Part shown: piece by piece, positions 50,231 to 58,790 of the stretch
Layout: each line of letters starts with the position of its first letter
Position numbering within the stretch: the stretch's first letter is position 1
Assembly (NCBI RefSeq): GCF_020026455.1
Contig: NZ_JAHHQJ010000012.1
Span: forward strand, 1-64,000
Direction of reading: 5' to 3'
Source: Alistipes sp.
GTDB lineage: Bacteria > Bacteroidota > Bacteroidia > Bacteroidales > Rikenellaceae
Length of the DNA stretch: 64,000 nt
Notes under the pieces: model-generated
What the model saw: only the letters and a program-made list of their open reading frames with translations
The model's database searches: none
What the model was told of the DNA's origin: nothing
Translations under genes and position numbers: made by a program

Positions 50231-51934
50231 TTACAATTCGATGATGATGGAGGAGTAGGCCGGCAGTTCCACCTCATGCCGCATGTCGTCGATGCGCTTC
50301 ACCGTGACGCGGTTCATGTCGGCAATCGGCTGTTTGATGGCGTGGTTGATGGTGTAGGTCGAGGGGTGGTCGGCGACGTTGTGGATGACCAGGAGCCGTT
50401 CCTCGCCCGACCTGCGGCAGAAGGCCATCACCTGCTTGTTCTTCGCGTCGGCCACATCGAAATCCTCCGGCAGGGTGATGTCGCCTTGGGCCAGTGCGGG
50501 ATAGGTGTTTCTCAGGCGCAGGAATTTGCGATATACGTTGTAGATCGATTTTTCGTTGTCGGCCTGACTCTTCACGCTGCCGACCGAGGTGTCGTTGTTG
50601 ATCACCGATTTGATCCATGTCGGACGTACGGGGTCGTTTGCCGACGGGGCCCACAGCATCGGAGTGCGGACATTGCGGTCTCCGGTGTTTCCGTTGTCGC
50701 TCCGGGCCTTGTCGCCCAGCATGCCGATTTCCTCGCCGTAATAGATGTAGGGCGAGCCGCTTGCGGTCAGCAGCACGGCCGCGGCGATTTTGGCCTTCTG
50801 GAGGGAGAGGGCTTCCGAACCGCCGATGGCCGAGCGGGTGCGGTTCTGGTCGTGGTTGGAGAGCTTGGAGGCCTGAATGAAGTCGGTGCGGTATGCTGCA
50901 AAGGCCCTTTCGGTGTCTATCATGTCCTTGGGGAACCATTTGGCGTGGGAGTTCTGGATGGCGTAGAGCAGGTATTTGTCCCAGAAGTCGAAATCGAACA
51001 GCGCCGGCAGGCCTTTGTAGTAGGGGGCGACCTGCTCCGTCTGCATCCAGCACTCTCCGACCATGTAGACCTCCTTGAATCCCAGGGCGGAGCGGCCCTG
51101 GAAATAGCGGTTGATCTCGGTGTAGAACCTGTTCAGGAAGGTCGGGTTCTCGTCGGAGGTGGAGTTGTTGTAGATGTGCTTTACGGCATCGAGCCGGAAT
51201 CCGTCGACCCCCTTGTCGATCCAGAATTTCGCCGCATCGGTCATGGCCTTAAAGGTGGGGCTGGATGCGCAGGTTGCGGCAGGTCCGTAGTTCAGGTCGG
51301 GCATGCTGCGGTCGAATTCGCCCTGGTAGAAGTAGGAGGTGGTGCCCTTGGTGACGGGGTACCAGCGGTCGTACTTCGTGGTGGAGAAGTGGTAGAATCC
51401 GCGATAGGGGTTGTCGGTGGAGAGGCAGGCCTCCCTGAACCACTGACAGCGCAGGGAGGTGTGGTTGGGCACGAAATCGAGGATGACTCTGATTTTGCGC
51501 TTGTGCGCCTCGTCTATCAGCTGCTCCATATCCTCCATGCTGCCGTAGTCGCGGCACACCTCCCGGTAGTCGACGACGTCGTATCCGTGTTCGGAGCCTG
51601 TGGCGTAGATCGGCATCAGCCAGATTCCCGCCACACCCAAATCGTCTAGATAGTCGAGCTTTGAGGTGACGCCTCTCAGGTCGCCGATGCCGTCGCCGTC
51701 GGAATCGGCGAACGACCGGACGTAGATTTCATAGAATACGTCGCCGCGTTTCTGCCCGTCGAATTTGCGGGCCTCGTATTGGGACACCTTGTCCACGATG
51801 TCGCTCGTCGGGCCGTTCGGATCCTTTCCGCCGTCGGCCAACGGGTCGTCGTCGGAGCAGGCCGCTGCCGACAGCAGGACCGACAGCACCAGCAACAGGG
51901 CCATCCTGGTATGGATTTTTTGAAGAAGGTTCAT
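50231..51934 (-). CDS. GH13 alpha-amylase-family surface lipoprotein
   Basis: The 567-residue lipoprotein has lipobox AAAC at Cys26 followed by SDDD, a Bacteroidota surface-export signal, so it is probably exposed outside. The barrel has FYEIYVRSFADSDGDGIGDLRGV, ILDFVPNHTS, GVDGFRLDAVKHIY (Asp), YMVGECW (Glu) and KLSNHDQNRT (Asp). DSDGDGIGD is a calcium-loop-like motif typical of bacterial alpha-amylases and oligo-1,6-glucosidases. It is a candidate SusG-like surface amylase, although no CBM58-like insertion was seen. Confidence 0.88.
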   Translation of the reverse strand: MNLLQKIHTRMALLLVLSVLLSAAACSDDDPLADGGKDPNGPTSDIVDKVSQYEARKFDGQKRGDVFYEIYVRSFADSDGDGIGDLRGVTSKLDYLDDLGVAGIWLMPIYATGSEHGYDVVDYREVCRDYGSMEDMEQLIDEAHKRKIRVILDFVPNHTSLRCQWFREACLSTDNPYRGFYHFSTTKYDRWYPVTKGTTSYFYQGEFDRSMPDLNYGPAATCASSPTFKAMTDAAKFWIDKGVDGFRLDAVKHIYNNSTSDENPTFLNRFYTEINRYFQGRSALGFKEVYMVGECWMQTEQVAPYYKGLPALFDFDFWDKYLLYAIQNSHAKWFPKDMIDTERAFAAYRTDFIQASKLSNHDQNRTRSAIGGSEALSLQKAKIAAAVLLTASGSPYIYYGEEIGMLGDKARSDNGNTGDRNVRTPMLWAPSANDPVRPTWIKSVINNDTSVGSVKSQADNEKSIYNVYRKFLRLRNTYPALAQGDITLPEDFDVADAKNKQVMAFCRRSGEERLLVIHNVADHPSTYTINHAIKQPIADMNRVTVKRIDDMRHEVELPAYSSIIIEL

Positions 51935-51964
51935 TTTGTTCGAAGTTTGGTTTCCCGGGGTTGG

Positions 51965-54235
51965 TCATAAGGAGCGCGTTGCCTGTTTGTCCAGCAGCAG
52001 CGTCTCTCCGCAGAGTTTTATCGTGACGGGGGAGCCTTCGTTCTCGACGAGCACCGCATCGTGGGTGACTTTCACCGAGAGGATGCGTCCCCGATAGTTG
52101 ATTCTGAAGGTCAGCGCCCTCCAGGCCCAGGGCAGACGGGGCGTGAAGGCGAGGGTGTCGTCCTCCATGCTCATGCCGCCGAATCCTTCGATGACTGATT
52201 TCCACGAACCGGCCATGGAGGTGACATGACAGCCCTCTTCCACTTCGCGGTTGTAGTCGTCGAGGTCCAGACGCGAGGTGCGCAGATACATCTCGTAGGC
52301 CTTGTCCATGTCTCCGATTTTCGTGGCCAGAATGGCGTGTACGCAGGGCGAGAGGGAGGATTCGTGCACGGTGCGGGGCTCGTAGAAATGGAAGTTGCGG
52401 CGAATGGTCTCCACATCGAAATCCTCCTGGAAGAAGTAGATCCCCTGCAATACGTCGGCCTGTTTGATGAAGCAGGAGCGCAGGATGCGGTCCCAGGACC
52501 ACTTCTGGTTGATGGGACGCTCCGCGGGATCGAGCTGCTCGGCCGTCATCTGCTCCTTGTCGAGGTAGTTGTCCTGCTGGAGGAAGATCCCCAGCTCGCG
52601 GTCCTCGCCCAGATACATCTTCGCATTGATTTCGCTCCATTTCCCGCACTCGGCCGCCGCGTCGAAGTTGCGCTTCTCCACGATGCGCCGATACTCTTCG
52701 GGGTAGTTCCGCCTGACCCATTCGGCCGCCTCGGCGGCATAGCGCAGGCACCAGCAGGCGATGTAGGAGGTGTACCAGTTGTTGTTGACATTGTTCTCAT
52801 ACTCGTTGGGACCGGTCACGCCGAGCAAGACATACTGTTTTCTGGCCGCGGACCAGGTGATCCGCTGTGCCCAAAAGCGCGCTATGGCGATCAGCACCTC
52901 TAGACCGTATTGCGCCAGATAGGCCTTGTCGCCCGTGTAGCGGATGTACTCTGCGATGGCGTGGGCGATGGCCCCGTTCCGGTGGATCTCCTCGAAGGTT
53001 ATCTCCCATTCGTTGTGGCACTCCTCGCCGTTGATGGTCACCATGGGGTAGAGGGCGGCACCCTCCCCGAACCCGAGCTTCCCAGCGTTTTCGATCGCCT
53101 TGTCCAGCTGGTTGTAGCGGTATTTCAGGAGTTCGCGGGCGACCTCCTGCCCGGCCGTGGCCATGTAGAACGACAAGCAATAGGCCTCGGTGTCCCAATA
53201 GGTGACGCCGCCGTATTTCTCGCCGGTGAATCCCTTGGGGCCGATGTTGAGCCGGGTATCGACGCCGGTGTAGGTCTGCAGCAGCATGAAGATGCAGAAT
53301 CGGATGCCTTGTTGCGCTTCGTCGTCCCCCTCGATCGTCACGTCGCAACTGTGCCAGCGTGCAGCCCAGGCGGCTTCGTGACGCTCCAGCAGGGCGTCGA
53401 ATCCCGTCTCCTGCGCCTCGTGGGCCACCTTGCGGGCCGTTGCCAGCAACTCCTCCCCGGGATGGTTCATCGACGAGCTGATGCCCACGTATTTGAAGAG
53501 CGTCTTCTTCTCGCCCTGACGGCAATTTACCGTGGCCGTGTGGCAGACTCTTTCGGGACGGGTCTCAACCTGGAATTCGGCACCCTCCAGCGTGACGGCC
53601 TGCGCCCATGCGACTTCGAAGCCGCTCTTTTTGGTGCGGCTCTGTACGGCGTCGGATTCCGTGCGGACCTCCTCCCAGAACTTCTCGTCGTAGTTGGCGT
53701 CGGTGTTGCGGACGTCGGCATCGATATAGGGGGCGAAGGTGACCTGCGCATCGCGGTTCAGCGGCATGACGCTGTAACGGACAACTCCCAGTTCGCGGCG
53801 GTCCAGCGAGATGAATCTGACGGCTTCGATTTCCACCTCCGTGTCGTTGTGCATGCGGACACGCATCCTGCGGGTCAGCACCGAACGGCGCATGTCCATC
53901 TCGCGATGGAAATCCAGCACTTCGGTTTGGGCCAGATCCAGCTCCTCGCCGTTGATCCGGATGTCGACCCCGATCCAGAAGGCCGAGTTGAGCACCTTGG
54001 CAAAGTATTCGGGATATCCGTTTTTCCACCATCCCACGCGGGTCTTGTCCGGATAGTAGACGCCTCCGATGTAGTTTCCCTGGAGCGATTCTCCGGAGTA
54101 TTTCTCTTCGAAGTTAGCTCTTCCGCCCATGACGCCGTTGCCCAGGGCAAAAAGCGATTCGGAAGACTTTATACGTTCGGGTGCAAATCCCTCTTCCACG
54201 AGAAGCCAGGGATTTACCTTCAAAAATTCATTCAT
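51965..54235 (-). CDS. mapA: GH65 family glycoside phosphorylase, probable maltose phosphorylase
   Basis: The 756-residue cytoplasmic protein (no signal peptide) has the GH65 features: an N-terminal beta-sandwich, then an (alpha/alpha)6 barrel with YWDTEAYCLSFYMAT, LLGVTGPNEYENNVNNNWYT (catalytic Glu region), KWSWDRILRSCFIKQADVLQGIY (phosphate-site region) and ESSLSPCVHAILA. Family members phosphorolyse maltose, trehalose, kojibiose or nigerose. With beta-phosphoglucomutase directly downstream and amylases in the operon, maltose is the most likely substrate, yielding glucose and beta-glucose-1-phosphate. Other disaccharides are not excluded. Confidence 0.88.
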   Translation of the reverse strand: MNEFLKVNPWLLVEEGFAPERIKSSESLFALGNGVMGGRANFEEKYSGESLQGNYIGGVYYPDKTRVGWWKNGYPEYFAKVLNSAFWIGVDIRINGEELDLAQTEVLDFHREMDMRRSVLTRRMRVRMHNDTEVEIEAVRFISLDRRELGVVRYSVMPLNRDAQVTFAPYIDADVRNTDANYDEKFWEEVRTESDAVQSRTKKSGFEVAWAQAVTLEGAEFQVETRPERVCHTATVNCRQGEKKTLFKYVGISSSMNHPGEELLATARKVAHEAQETGFDALLERHEAAWAARWHSCDVTIEGDDEAQQGIRFCIFMLLQTYTGVDTRLNIGPKGFTGEKYGGVTYWDTEAYCLSFYMATAGQEVARELLKYRYNQLDKAIENAGKLGFGEGAALYPMVTINGEECHNEWEITFEEIHRNGAIAHAIAEYIRYTGDKAYLAQYGLEVLIAIARFWAQRITWSAARKQYVLLGVTGPNEYENNVNNNWYTSYIACWCLRYAAEAAEWVRRNYPEEYRRIVEKRNFDAAAECGKWSEINAKMYLGEDRELGIFLQQDNYLDKEQMTAEQLDPAERPINQKWSWDRILRSCFIKQADVLQGIYFFQEDFDVETIRRNFHFYEPRTVHESSLSPCVHAILATKIGDMDKAYEMYLRTSRLDLDDYNREVEEGCHVTSMAGSWKSVIEGFGGMSMEDDTLAFTPRLPWAWRALTFRINYRGRILSVKVTHDAVLVENEGSPVTIKLCGETLLLDKQATRSL

Positions 54236-54262
54236 ATGGGGTTTTGTTTTAACGGTTTTTAC

Positions 54263-54922
54263 TTATCGGTCGATATGCCGGAGCAGCTGTTCGAAGGTGA
54301 ATCCTTCGAATGACTTCAATTGCAGGGTGGCCTTGTCCAGCAGGGGACTGCCGCCGACGCCCACCGAGCGCATCCCGGCGCGTGTCGCCGCCTCGATGCC
54401 CGCCGCGGCATCCTCGAAGACCACACAGGCCCGGGGAGCGATGCCGACGAGTTCGGCTCCTTTGGCGAAGACCTCCGGGTCGGGCTTGGCTTTCGAGACC
54501 AGCGTCCCGTCCACAATCCGGTCAAACTGCGGGGTGAGGCGGCAGCGGTCCAGAATGACCCGGGCGTTTTTCGATGCCGAGCCCAATACCACCTTGATGC
54601 CTTTGTCGCGCAGCTCCTTGAGGAACCGGTCCACTCCGGGAAGAACCTCGTCGGCCGTCATCCGGGAGATGAAACGCAGGTAGCATTCGTTCTTTTCGGC
54701 GGCCATGCGCAGTTTCTCCTCTTCGGAAAAGCGGTCCTCCATGCCTCCGGCGCGCAGGACGATGTCGAGCGAAGCCATGCGGCTCACACCCTTGGTGAGC
54801 TCGCCCTGTTCGGGCGTAAATTCAAATCCGAGTTTTCGGGCCAGTTCCACCCAGGCCAGGTAGTGGTATTTGGCGGTATCCACAATGACACCGTCCAAAT
54901 CGAATATACAGCAGGAAATCAT
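54263..54922 (-). CDS. pgmB: Beta-phosphoglucomutase
   Basis: The 219-residue HAD-superfamily protein has FDLDGVIVDTAKYHYLAW (nucleophile Asp8, acid/base Asp10, cap motif), a helical cap with LTKGVSRMASLD, LGSASKNAR (Ser), AKPDPEVFAKGA (Lys) and VFEDAAAGIEAATRAGM (Asp pair). It converts the beta-glucose-1-phosphate made by the GH65 phosphorylase into glucose-6-phosphate. It lies 27 nt from the phosphorylase gene, and the MFS gene is upstream by 103 nt. Confidence 0.95.
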   Translation of the reverse strand: MISCCIFDLDGVIVDTAKYHYLAWVELARKLGFEFTPEQGELTKGVSRMASLDIVLRAGGMEDRFSEEEKLRMAAEKNECYLRFISRMTADEVLPGVDRFLKELRDKGIKVVLGSASKNARVILDRCRLTPQFDRIVDGTLVSKAKPDPEVFAKGAELVGIAPRACVVFEDAAAGIEAATRAGMRSVGVGGSPLLDKATLQLKSFEGFTFEQLLRHIDR

Positions 54923-55025
54923 AATCCGTCATTCGGTTTTTGGCAGGGGAAGGCGCCGGAACGGATGCCGTGGGCCTGCTCCCTGCATGTCGTTTGTTTT
55001 GTTAGAGGATGTAAAGATGTAATTT

Positions 55026-56327
55026 TTATCGATCACGAACAAATAGAACCGATATTGCGGCCAAAAACATGAACGCTGCGGCCAGTCCGATCATGGCCGA
55101 AGCCGAGGAGCCGAAAAGATGCTCGACGATCACTCCACCGGTCAGTCCGACGATGATCTGGGGGATGGTGATGGTGAAGTTGAATATCCCCATGTAAACG
55201 CCCATCCTGCGGGCCTCCACGGCGCGCGACAGAATCGAGTAGGGCATGGCCAGGATCCCGGCCCAGGCGATGCCGATGCCGACCATCGGGAGCATGAGGG
55301 CATATTGGTCGCTGGTGAAGCACAGCCCGGCGAATCCGGCGGCGCCGGACAGCAGGCAGAGGGCATATACCGGTTTGTTGCCCCACCTCGAGGCTACTCC
55401 CGTCAGGAAAAAGGAGGCGATGCAGGCCGGAATGGGATAGATGCCGTTGAGGACCCCGACCCAGGTCTGCACCTCGCCTTCGCTCAACAGCTCACCGGTT
55501 TGGTGGTTGACGGCCACGCCCGTAATGGCCGATTTCAGATAGGTCCACATCAGGAAGAGCGCCGCCCACGAGAAGAATTGCACCACTCCCAGCTGCAACA
55601 TCACCTTCGGGGTGTGGCGTATCAGTTCCACGAACGAGGTTTTTTCCCGCATCTCCTCCGGGGTTTCGTCGTTGTAGCGGGCGAACTCCTCGGGCGGATA
55701 CTCTCTGGTGCGGAATGTCGTGACCAGCACCGTGAGCAGGAGGATGGCGCCGCCGATGTAGTACGACCAGGCGATGTGTTCCGACACCTGGCCGGGCACG
55801 GCCTCTTCCGAGACTCCGAATCGGGTCAGAATCAGCGGCAGAACGGCGCCCGCCACGGCTCCGAGGTTGATCAGAAAGGTCTGCACGACATAGCCCTTGG
55901 TCTTCTGCGAGTCGTCCAGCATGTCGGCCACGAGGGCGCGGAAGGGTTGCATGGTGACATTGAAGGAGAGGTCCATGAACAGCAGGATGCAGGCGCCCAT
56001 GGCCAGCGGGGCCAGCGTCAGCAGAAGGCTGGCATTGGGCATCAGGGCCAGGGCGACGGCCGAGATGACGGCGCCGCCGAGGATGAAGGGGATGCGTCGT
56101 CCGAGACGGGTCCAGGTCTCGTCGGAGAAGAGCCCCACGATGGGCTGGATGATGAGACCCGCAATGGGGGCCGCGAGCCAGAAGTAGCTCAGCTGCGAGA
56201 CATCGGCGCCCAGCGATTCGAATATGGTCGAGGTATTGGAGTTCTGCAGGGAGTAGCCGATCTGTACGCCGAGGAATCCGAAACTCAGGTTCCAGATCTG
56301 CCAGAAGGATAGTTTGGGTTTTTTCAT
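55026..56327 (-). CDS. MFS transporter, probable maltose/maltodextrin importer
   Basis: The 433-residue protein has twelve predicted membrane segments and resembles the GPH/SLC45-like sugar transporters: SFWQIWNLSFGFLGVQIGYSLQNSNTSTIFESLGA at the start, GLFSDETWTRLGRRIPFI, MDLSFNVTMQPFRALVADML and the ILSRAVEARRMGVYMGIFNF segment in the second half. Such proteins import disaccharides in Bacteroidota maltose loci. It is the first gene of the operon, with a strong promoter 42 nt upstream and the pgmB and GH65 genes downstream. Confidence 0.88.
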   Translation of the reverse strand: MKKPKLSFWQIWNLSFGFLGVQIGYSLQNSNTSTIFESLGADVSQLSYFWLAAPIAGLIIQPIVGLFSDETWTRLGRRIPFILGGAVISAVALALMPNASLLLTLAPLAMGACILLFMDLSFNVTMQPFRALVADMLDDSQKTKGYVVQTFLINLGAVAGAVLPLILTRFGVSEEAVPGQVSEHIAWSYYIGGAILLLTVLVTTFRTREYPPEEFARYNDETPEEMREKTSFVELIRHTPKVMLQLGVVQFFSWAALFLMWTYLKSAITGVAVNHQTGELLSEGEVQTWVGVLNGIYPIPACIASFFLTGVASRWGNKPVYALCLLSGAAGFAGLCFTSDQYALMLPMVGIGIAWAGILAMPYSILSRAVEARRMGVYMGIFNFTITIPQIIVGLTGGVIVEHLFGSSASAMIGLAAAFMFLAAISVLFVRDR

Positions 56328-56368
56328 GGATCAGGATTCGTTTGGTTTAGTGTCGTTCAGGTGTATTG

Positions 56369-56400
56369 CAAAGAAAATCAAAAAAATATGGACAGGCAAA
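56369..56400 (-). promoter_or_regulatory. Promoter of the maltodextrin operon
   Basis: The minus strand reads TTTG (56397-56400), 20 nt, TTTCTTTG (56369-56376), one mismatch from consensus. It lies divergent to the kinase promoter at 56509-56540. Confidence 0.6.
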
Positions 56401-56508
56401 ATAACCGGCTCCGACCTTGCCGAACGGTCATATTCGGGGGATGAACGGGCGATAGTTTCCGTTGAGTGTCGCGGCCGCGGGGGAGCGCCTCGGGGCGGTG
56501 ACGAAAAA

Positions 56509-56540
56509 TTTGGAAAAATGCCTTTTTTTTCACATCTTTG
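56509..56540 (+). promoter_or_regulatory. Promoter of the LytS/LytTR operon
   Basis: TTTG (56509-56512), 20 nt, CATCTTTG (56533-56540), one mismatch from consensus. It lies 20 nt before ATG 56561. Confidence 0.65.
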
Positions 56541-56560
56541 AAACTTAAGATTTGTTGCGT

Positions 56561-57934
56561 ATGCGTCTGTTTTCGATATCGCCTGCCGCCATTATTCACC
56601 TTTTCGCCCTCGCCCATGCCCTGGTGGTGATCGTCAGCCAGTGTGTGAACTATATAGACGATGTGCCCCTGACCATCCTCACCGTTGCGCTGATCGTCAT
56701 CCTCTCCCTGAGACGAAGGCTCCAAAGCGAGATTATCGCCACGCTCACCATGGCCGGATGCTTTTTCGGCTACCTGTTGGGCAACTACGGAGCGCGGCTG
56801 GTCAGCCTTCTGGTGCCTCAGGAGACGCTCGCCGCTGCCATCACCACGATAATCGTCACGGAACTGATCGGATGGGCCGTCTATGGATTCGGGAGCATGC
56901 GTAATCTGGCCTCGAACAATCAGTTCAGATGGTCGCCCTCCGTGTTCCAGGTGCTGCTCTTCGCCACCGCCATCCTCCTGTTGCGAATCAGCTATACGTT
57001 GCTGTTCAGCAACTCCTATTTTGCCAGCGAGGGGATTCATGTCGAAATCCAGCGTTCGTTCAGCAATGTGTTTGCCGTGATGCTCCTCCTGTGCGGCGAC
57101 ATCATCTTTGTCAACCTCTGTTCGCGCCTGTTCAGGAGCTCCGTGGTGAAGAGTGTCGTAACGATGCTTTTCGCGCTTCTCTTTTCGGTCGTTGTCACCC
57201 TCATGGCCTATTACAACATCCCGACGGGCAACAACGCCGCTTTCGAGGCCTTCTCCTTCCTGAAGCTCTATGCGGTGATCCTGCTCTTCAATATCGTCAT
57301 TATCACGATGTTCAAGCTGGCCGCCTATATTACGACCTCCAGGGCAGCGCTGCGCAGCGAGCGGGGCGAGCGGCGCATGGCTCAGTACCAGTACAACCGG
57401 TTGAAGTTGCAGATCAATCCGCATTTTCTCTTCAACTCGCTCAATATCCTCGATTTCCTGGTGCAGGAGGGGGAGACGGAGCGGGCCAGCAGCTTCATCC
57501 GCAAGCTGGCGGGAACCTATCGCTACATGTTGCAGAACGAGGATAAGATCGTCGTTCCCCTGCAGGAGGAGATGGATTTCGCAAAGAAATACATCGACCT
57601 TTTGCGGGAGAGGTTCACCACCGGCTTTACGGTGAAGTTCTCGGTTCTTCGCGAGGCCTTGCATGGTCATGTGGTGCCGTGCTGCCTCCAGCTGCTGATC
57701 GAGAATGCCACCAAGCACAATGTGGTCAGTCCCGAGCATCCGCTGACTGTCGAGGTGCGTGTGGAGGAGGACTGGCTGGTGGTCAGCAACAACCTCCAGC
57801 CCCGCATCAGCCAGCAGGCCTGCAACGGAATGGGCCTGAAGAATATCCGCCAGCAATATCTGGACATCTCCGAAAAGGAGATCGAAGTTCTGCAAACCGA
57901 AACCGAGTTCATCGTAAAACTCCCTCTGTTATGA
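56561..57934 (+). CDS. LytS-type membrane sensor histidine kinase
   Basis: The 457-residue protein has seven or eight membrane helices in the first 250 residues with little external loop sequence, then a His_kinase/HATPase module. KLQINPHFLFNSLNILDFL carries the phospho-acceptor His. LLIENATKHNVV is the N-box and NGMGLKNIRQQYLD the G-box. It would phosphorylate the LytTR regulator encoded next, whose start overlaps its stop (ATGA). The signal is unknown; its position suggests that it senses maltodextrin import or utilisation. ATG 56561 is preferred to an in-frame TTG at 56552. Confidence 0.9.
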   Translation: MRLFSISPAAIIHLFALAHALVVIVSQCVNYIDDVPLTILTVALIVILSLRRRLQSEIIATLTMAGCFFGYLLGNYGARLVSLLVPQETLAAAITTIIVTELIGWAVYGFGSMRNLASNNQFRWSPSVFQVLLFATAILLLRISYTLLFSNSYFASEGIHVEIQRSFSNVFAVMLLLCGDIIFVNLCSRLFRSSVVKSVVTMLFALLFSVVVTLMAYYNIPTGNNAAFEAFSFLKLYAVILLFNIVIITMFKLAAYITTSRAALRSERGERRMAQYQYNRLKLQINPHFLFNSLNILDFLVQEGETERASSFIRKLAGTYRYMLQNEDKIVVPLQEEMDFAKKYIDLLRERFTTGFTVKFSVLREALHGHVVPCCLQLLIENATKHNVVSPEHPLTVEVRVEEDWLVVSNNLQPRISQQACNGMGLKNIRQQYLDISEKEIEVLQTETEFIVKLPLL

Positions 57935-58710
57935 AAATTTACAACGTATTGATCGTCGAAGACGAGATCCCCGCACAGGTCAATCTGCAGAAAGCCATAG
58001 AGAAGAATTTCGGAGACCTTAAAATCTTAGGCCTCCAGAATTCGGTGCACGGAACGGTCGAGTGGCTGCGGGAGCATGCCGCGGAGGTGGATATCATCTT
58101 CATGGACGTGGAGCTGTCGGACGGGATGTGTTTCGATATCTTTTCTCAGGTGTCGCTGTCGGCCAAGGTGATTATCACCACGGCCTATGATACCTATGCC
58201 GTCAAGGCCTTCCGGGTCAACTCCATGGACTACCTGCTCAAGCCTGTGGATTATGACGAGCTGAAGATTGCCGTGGATAAGTGCCGCAAGTCGCTGGATG
58301 GCGGCACTCCGATCACGCCTGTCGATCTGGAGACGCTGAAGGATGCGATTCTGGGCCGCGAGCCGCTCTACAAGAAGCGGTTTATCGCCAAGTTCGGCAC
58401 CCATATCGTGGTCATCCATACCGAGCAGATCGCCTATTTCTACACCGAGGACAAATCCACCTGCCTTTCCACGCTGGACAACCGCCAATATGTCCTGGAC
58501 AACTCCCTGGACGAGATTTGCGAGATGATCGACCCCGGAGAGTTTTTCCGGATCTCCCGCCACTGTATCGTTTCCGAGAATGCCATCAAGGACATTGTGC
58601 GCCATGCGAGCAACCGGCTGAAACTGGAGCTTCAGCCCGACCCGGGTTTCGAGATCTTCGTCAGCCGTTCGCGGACCAATGACTTTATGACCTGGCTGGA
58701 GGAGCGGTAG
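57931..58710 (+). CDS. LytTR-family response regulator
   Basis: The 259-residue protein has a receiver domain (about 1-125: LIVEDEIPAQVN, phospho-acceptor Asp59 in FMDVELSD, ITTAYDTYAVKAF, DYLLKPVDYDELKIAVDKC) and a LytTR DNA-binding domain (about 150-259: FIAKFGTHIVVIHTEQIAYFYTEDKSTCLSTLDNRQYVLDNSL, FFRISRHCIVSENAIKDI). Translation is coupled to the kinase by an ATGA overlap. It is placed to control the divergent maltodextrin operon and the convergent susE-susD-susC operon. The DNA target was not located. Confidence 0.93.
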   Translation: MKIYNVLIVEDEIPAQVNLQKAIEKNFGDLKILGLQNSVHGTVEWLREHAAEVDIIFMDVELSDGMCFDIFSQVSLSAKVIITTAYDTYAVKAFRVNSMDYLLKPVDYDELKIAVDKCRKSLDGGTPITPVDLETLKDAILGREPLYKKRFIAKFGTHIVVIHTEQIAYFYTEDKSTCLSTLDNRQYVLDNSLDEICEMIDPGEFFRISRHCIVSENAIKDIVRHASNRLKLELQPDPGFEIFVSRSRTNDFMTWLEER

Positions 58711-58721
58711 CCTGCCGGAGC

Positions 58722-58779
58722 CTGCTGAAAAGAACCGAGACCGTAATCCCAGGATTACGGTCTCGGTTCTTTTCAGCAG
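58722..58779. terminator. Very long perfect bidirectional terminator
   Basis: Two 28-nt arms (58722-58749 and 58752-58779) are perfectly complementary with only CA between them, and contain AAAAG and CTTTT. It separates the response regulator gene from the convergent susE gene, 11 nt past one stop and 11 nt from the other. Confidence 0.85.
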
Positions 58780-58790
58780 TACGGAGCGGC

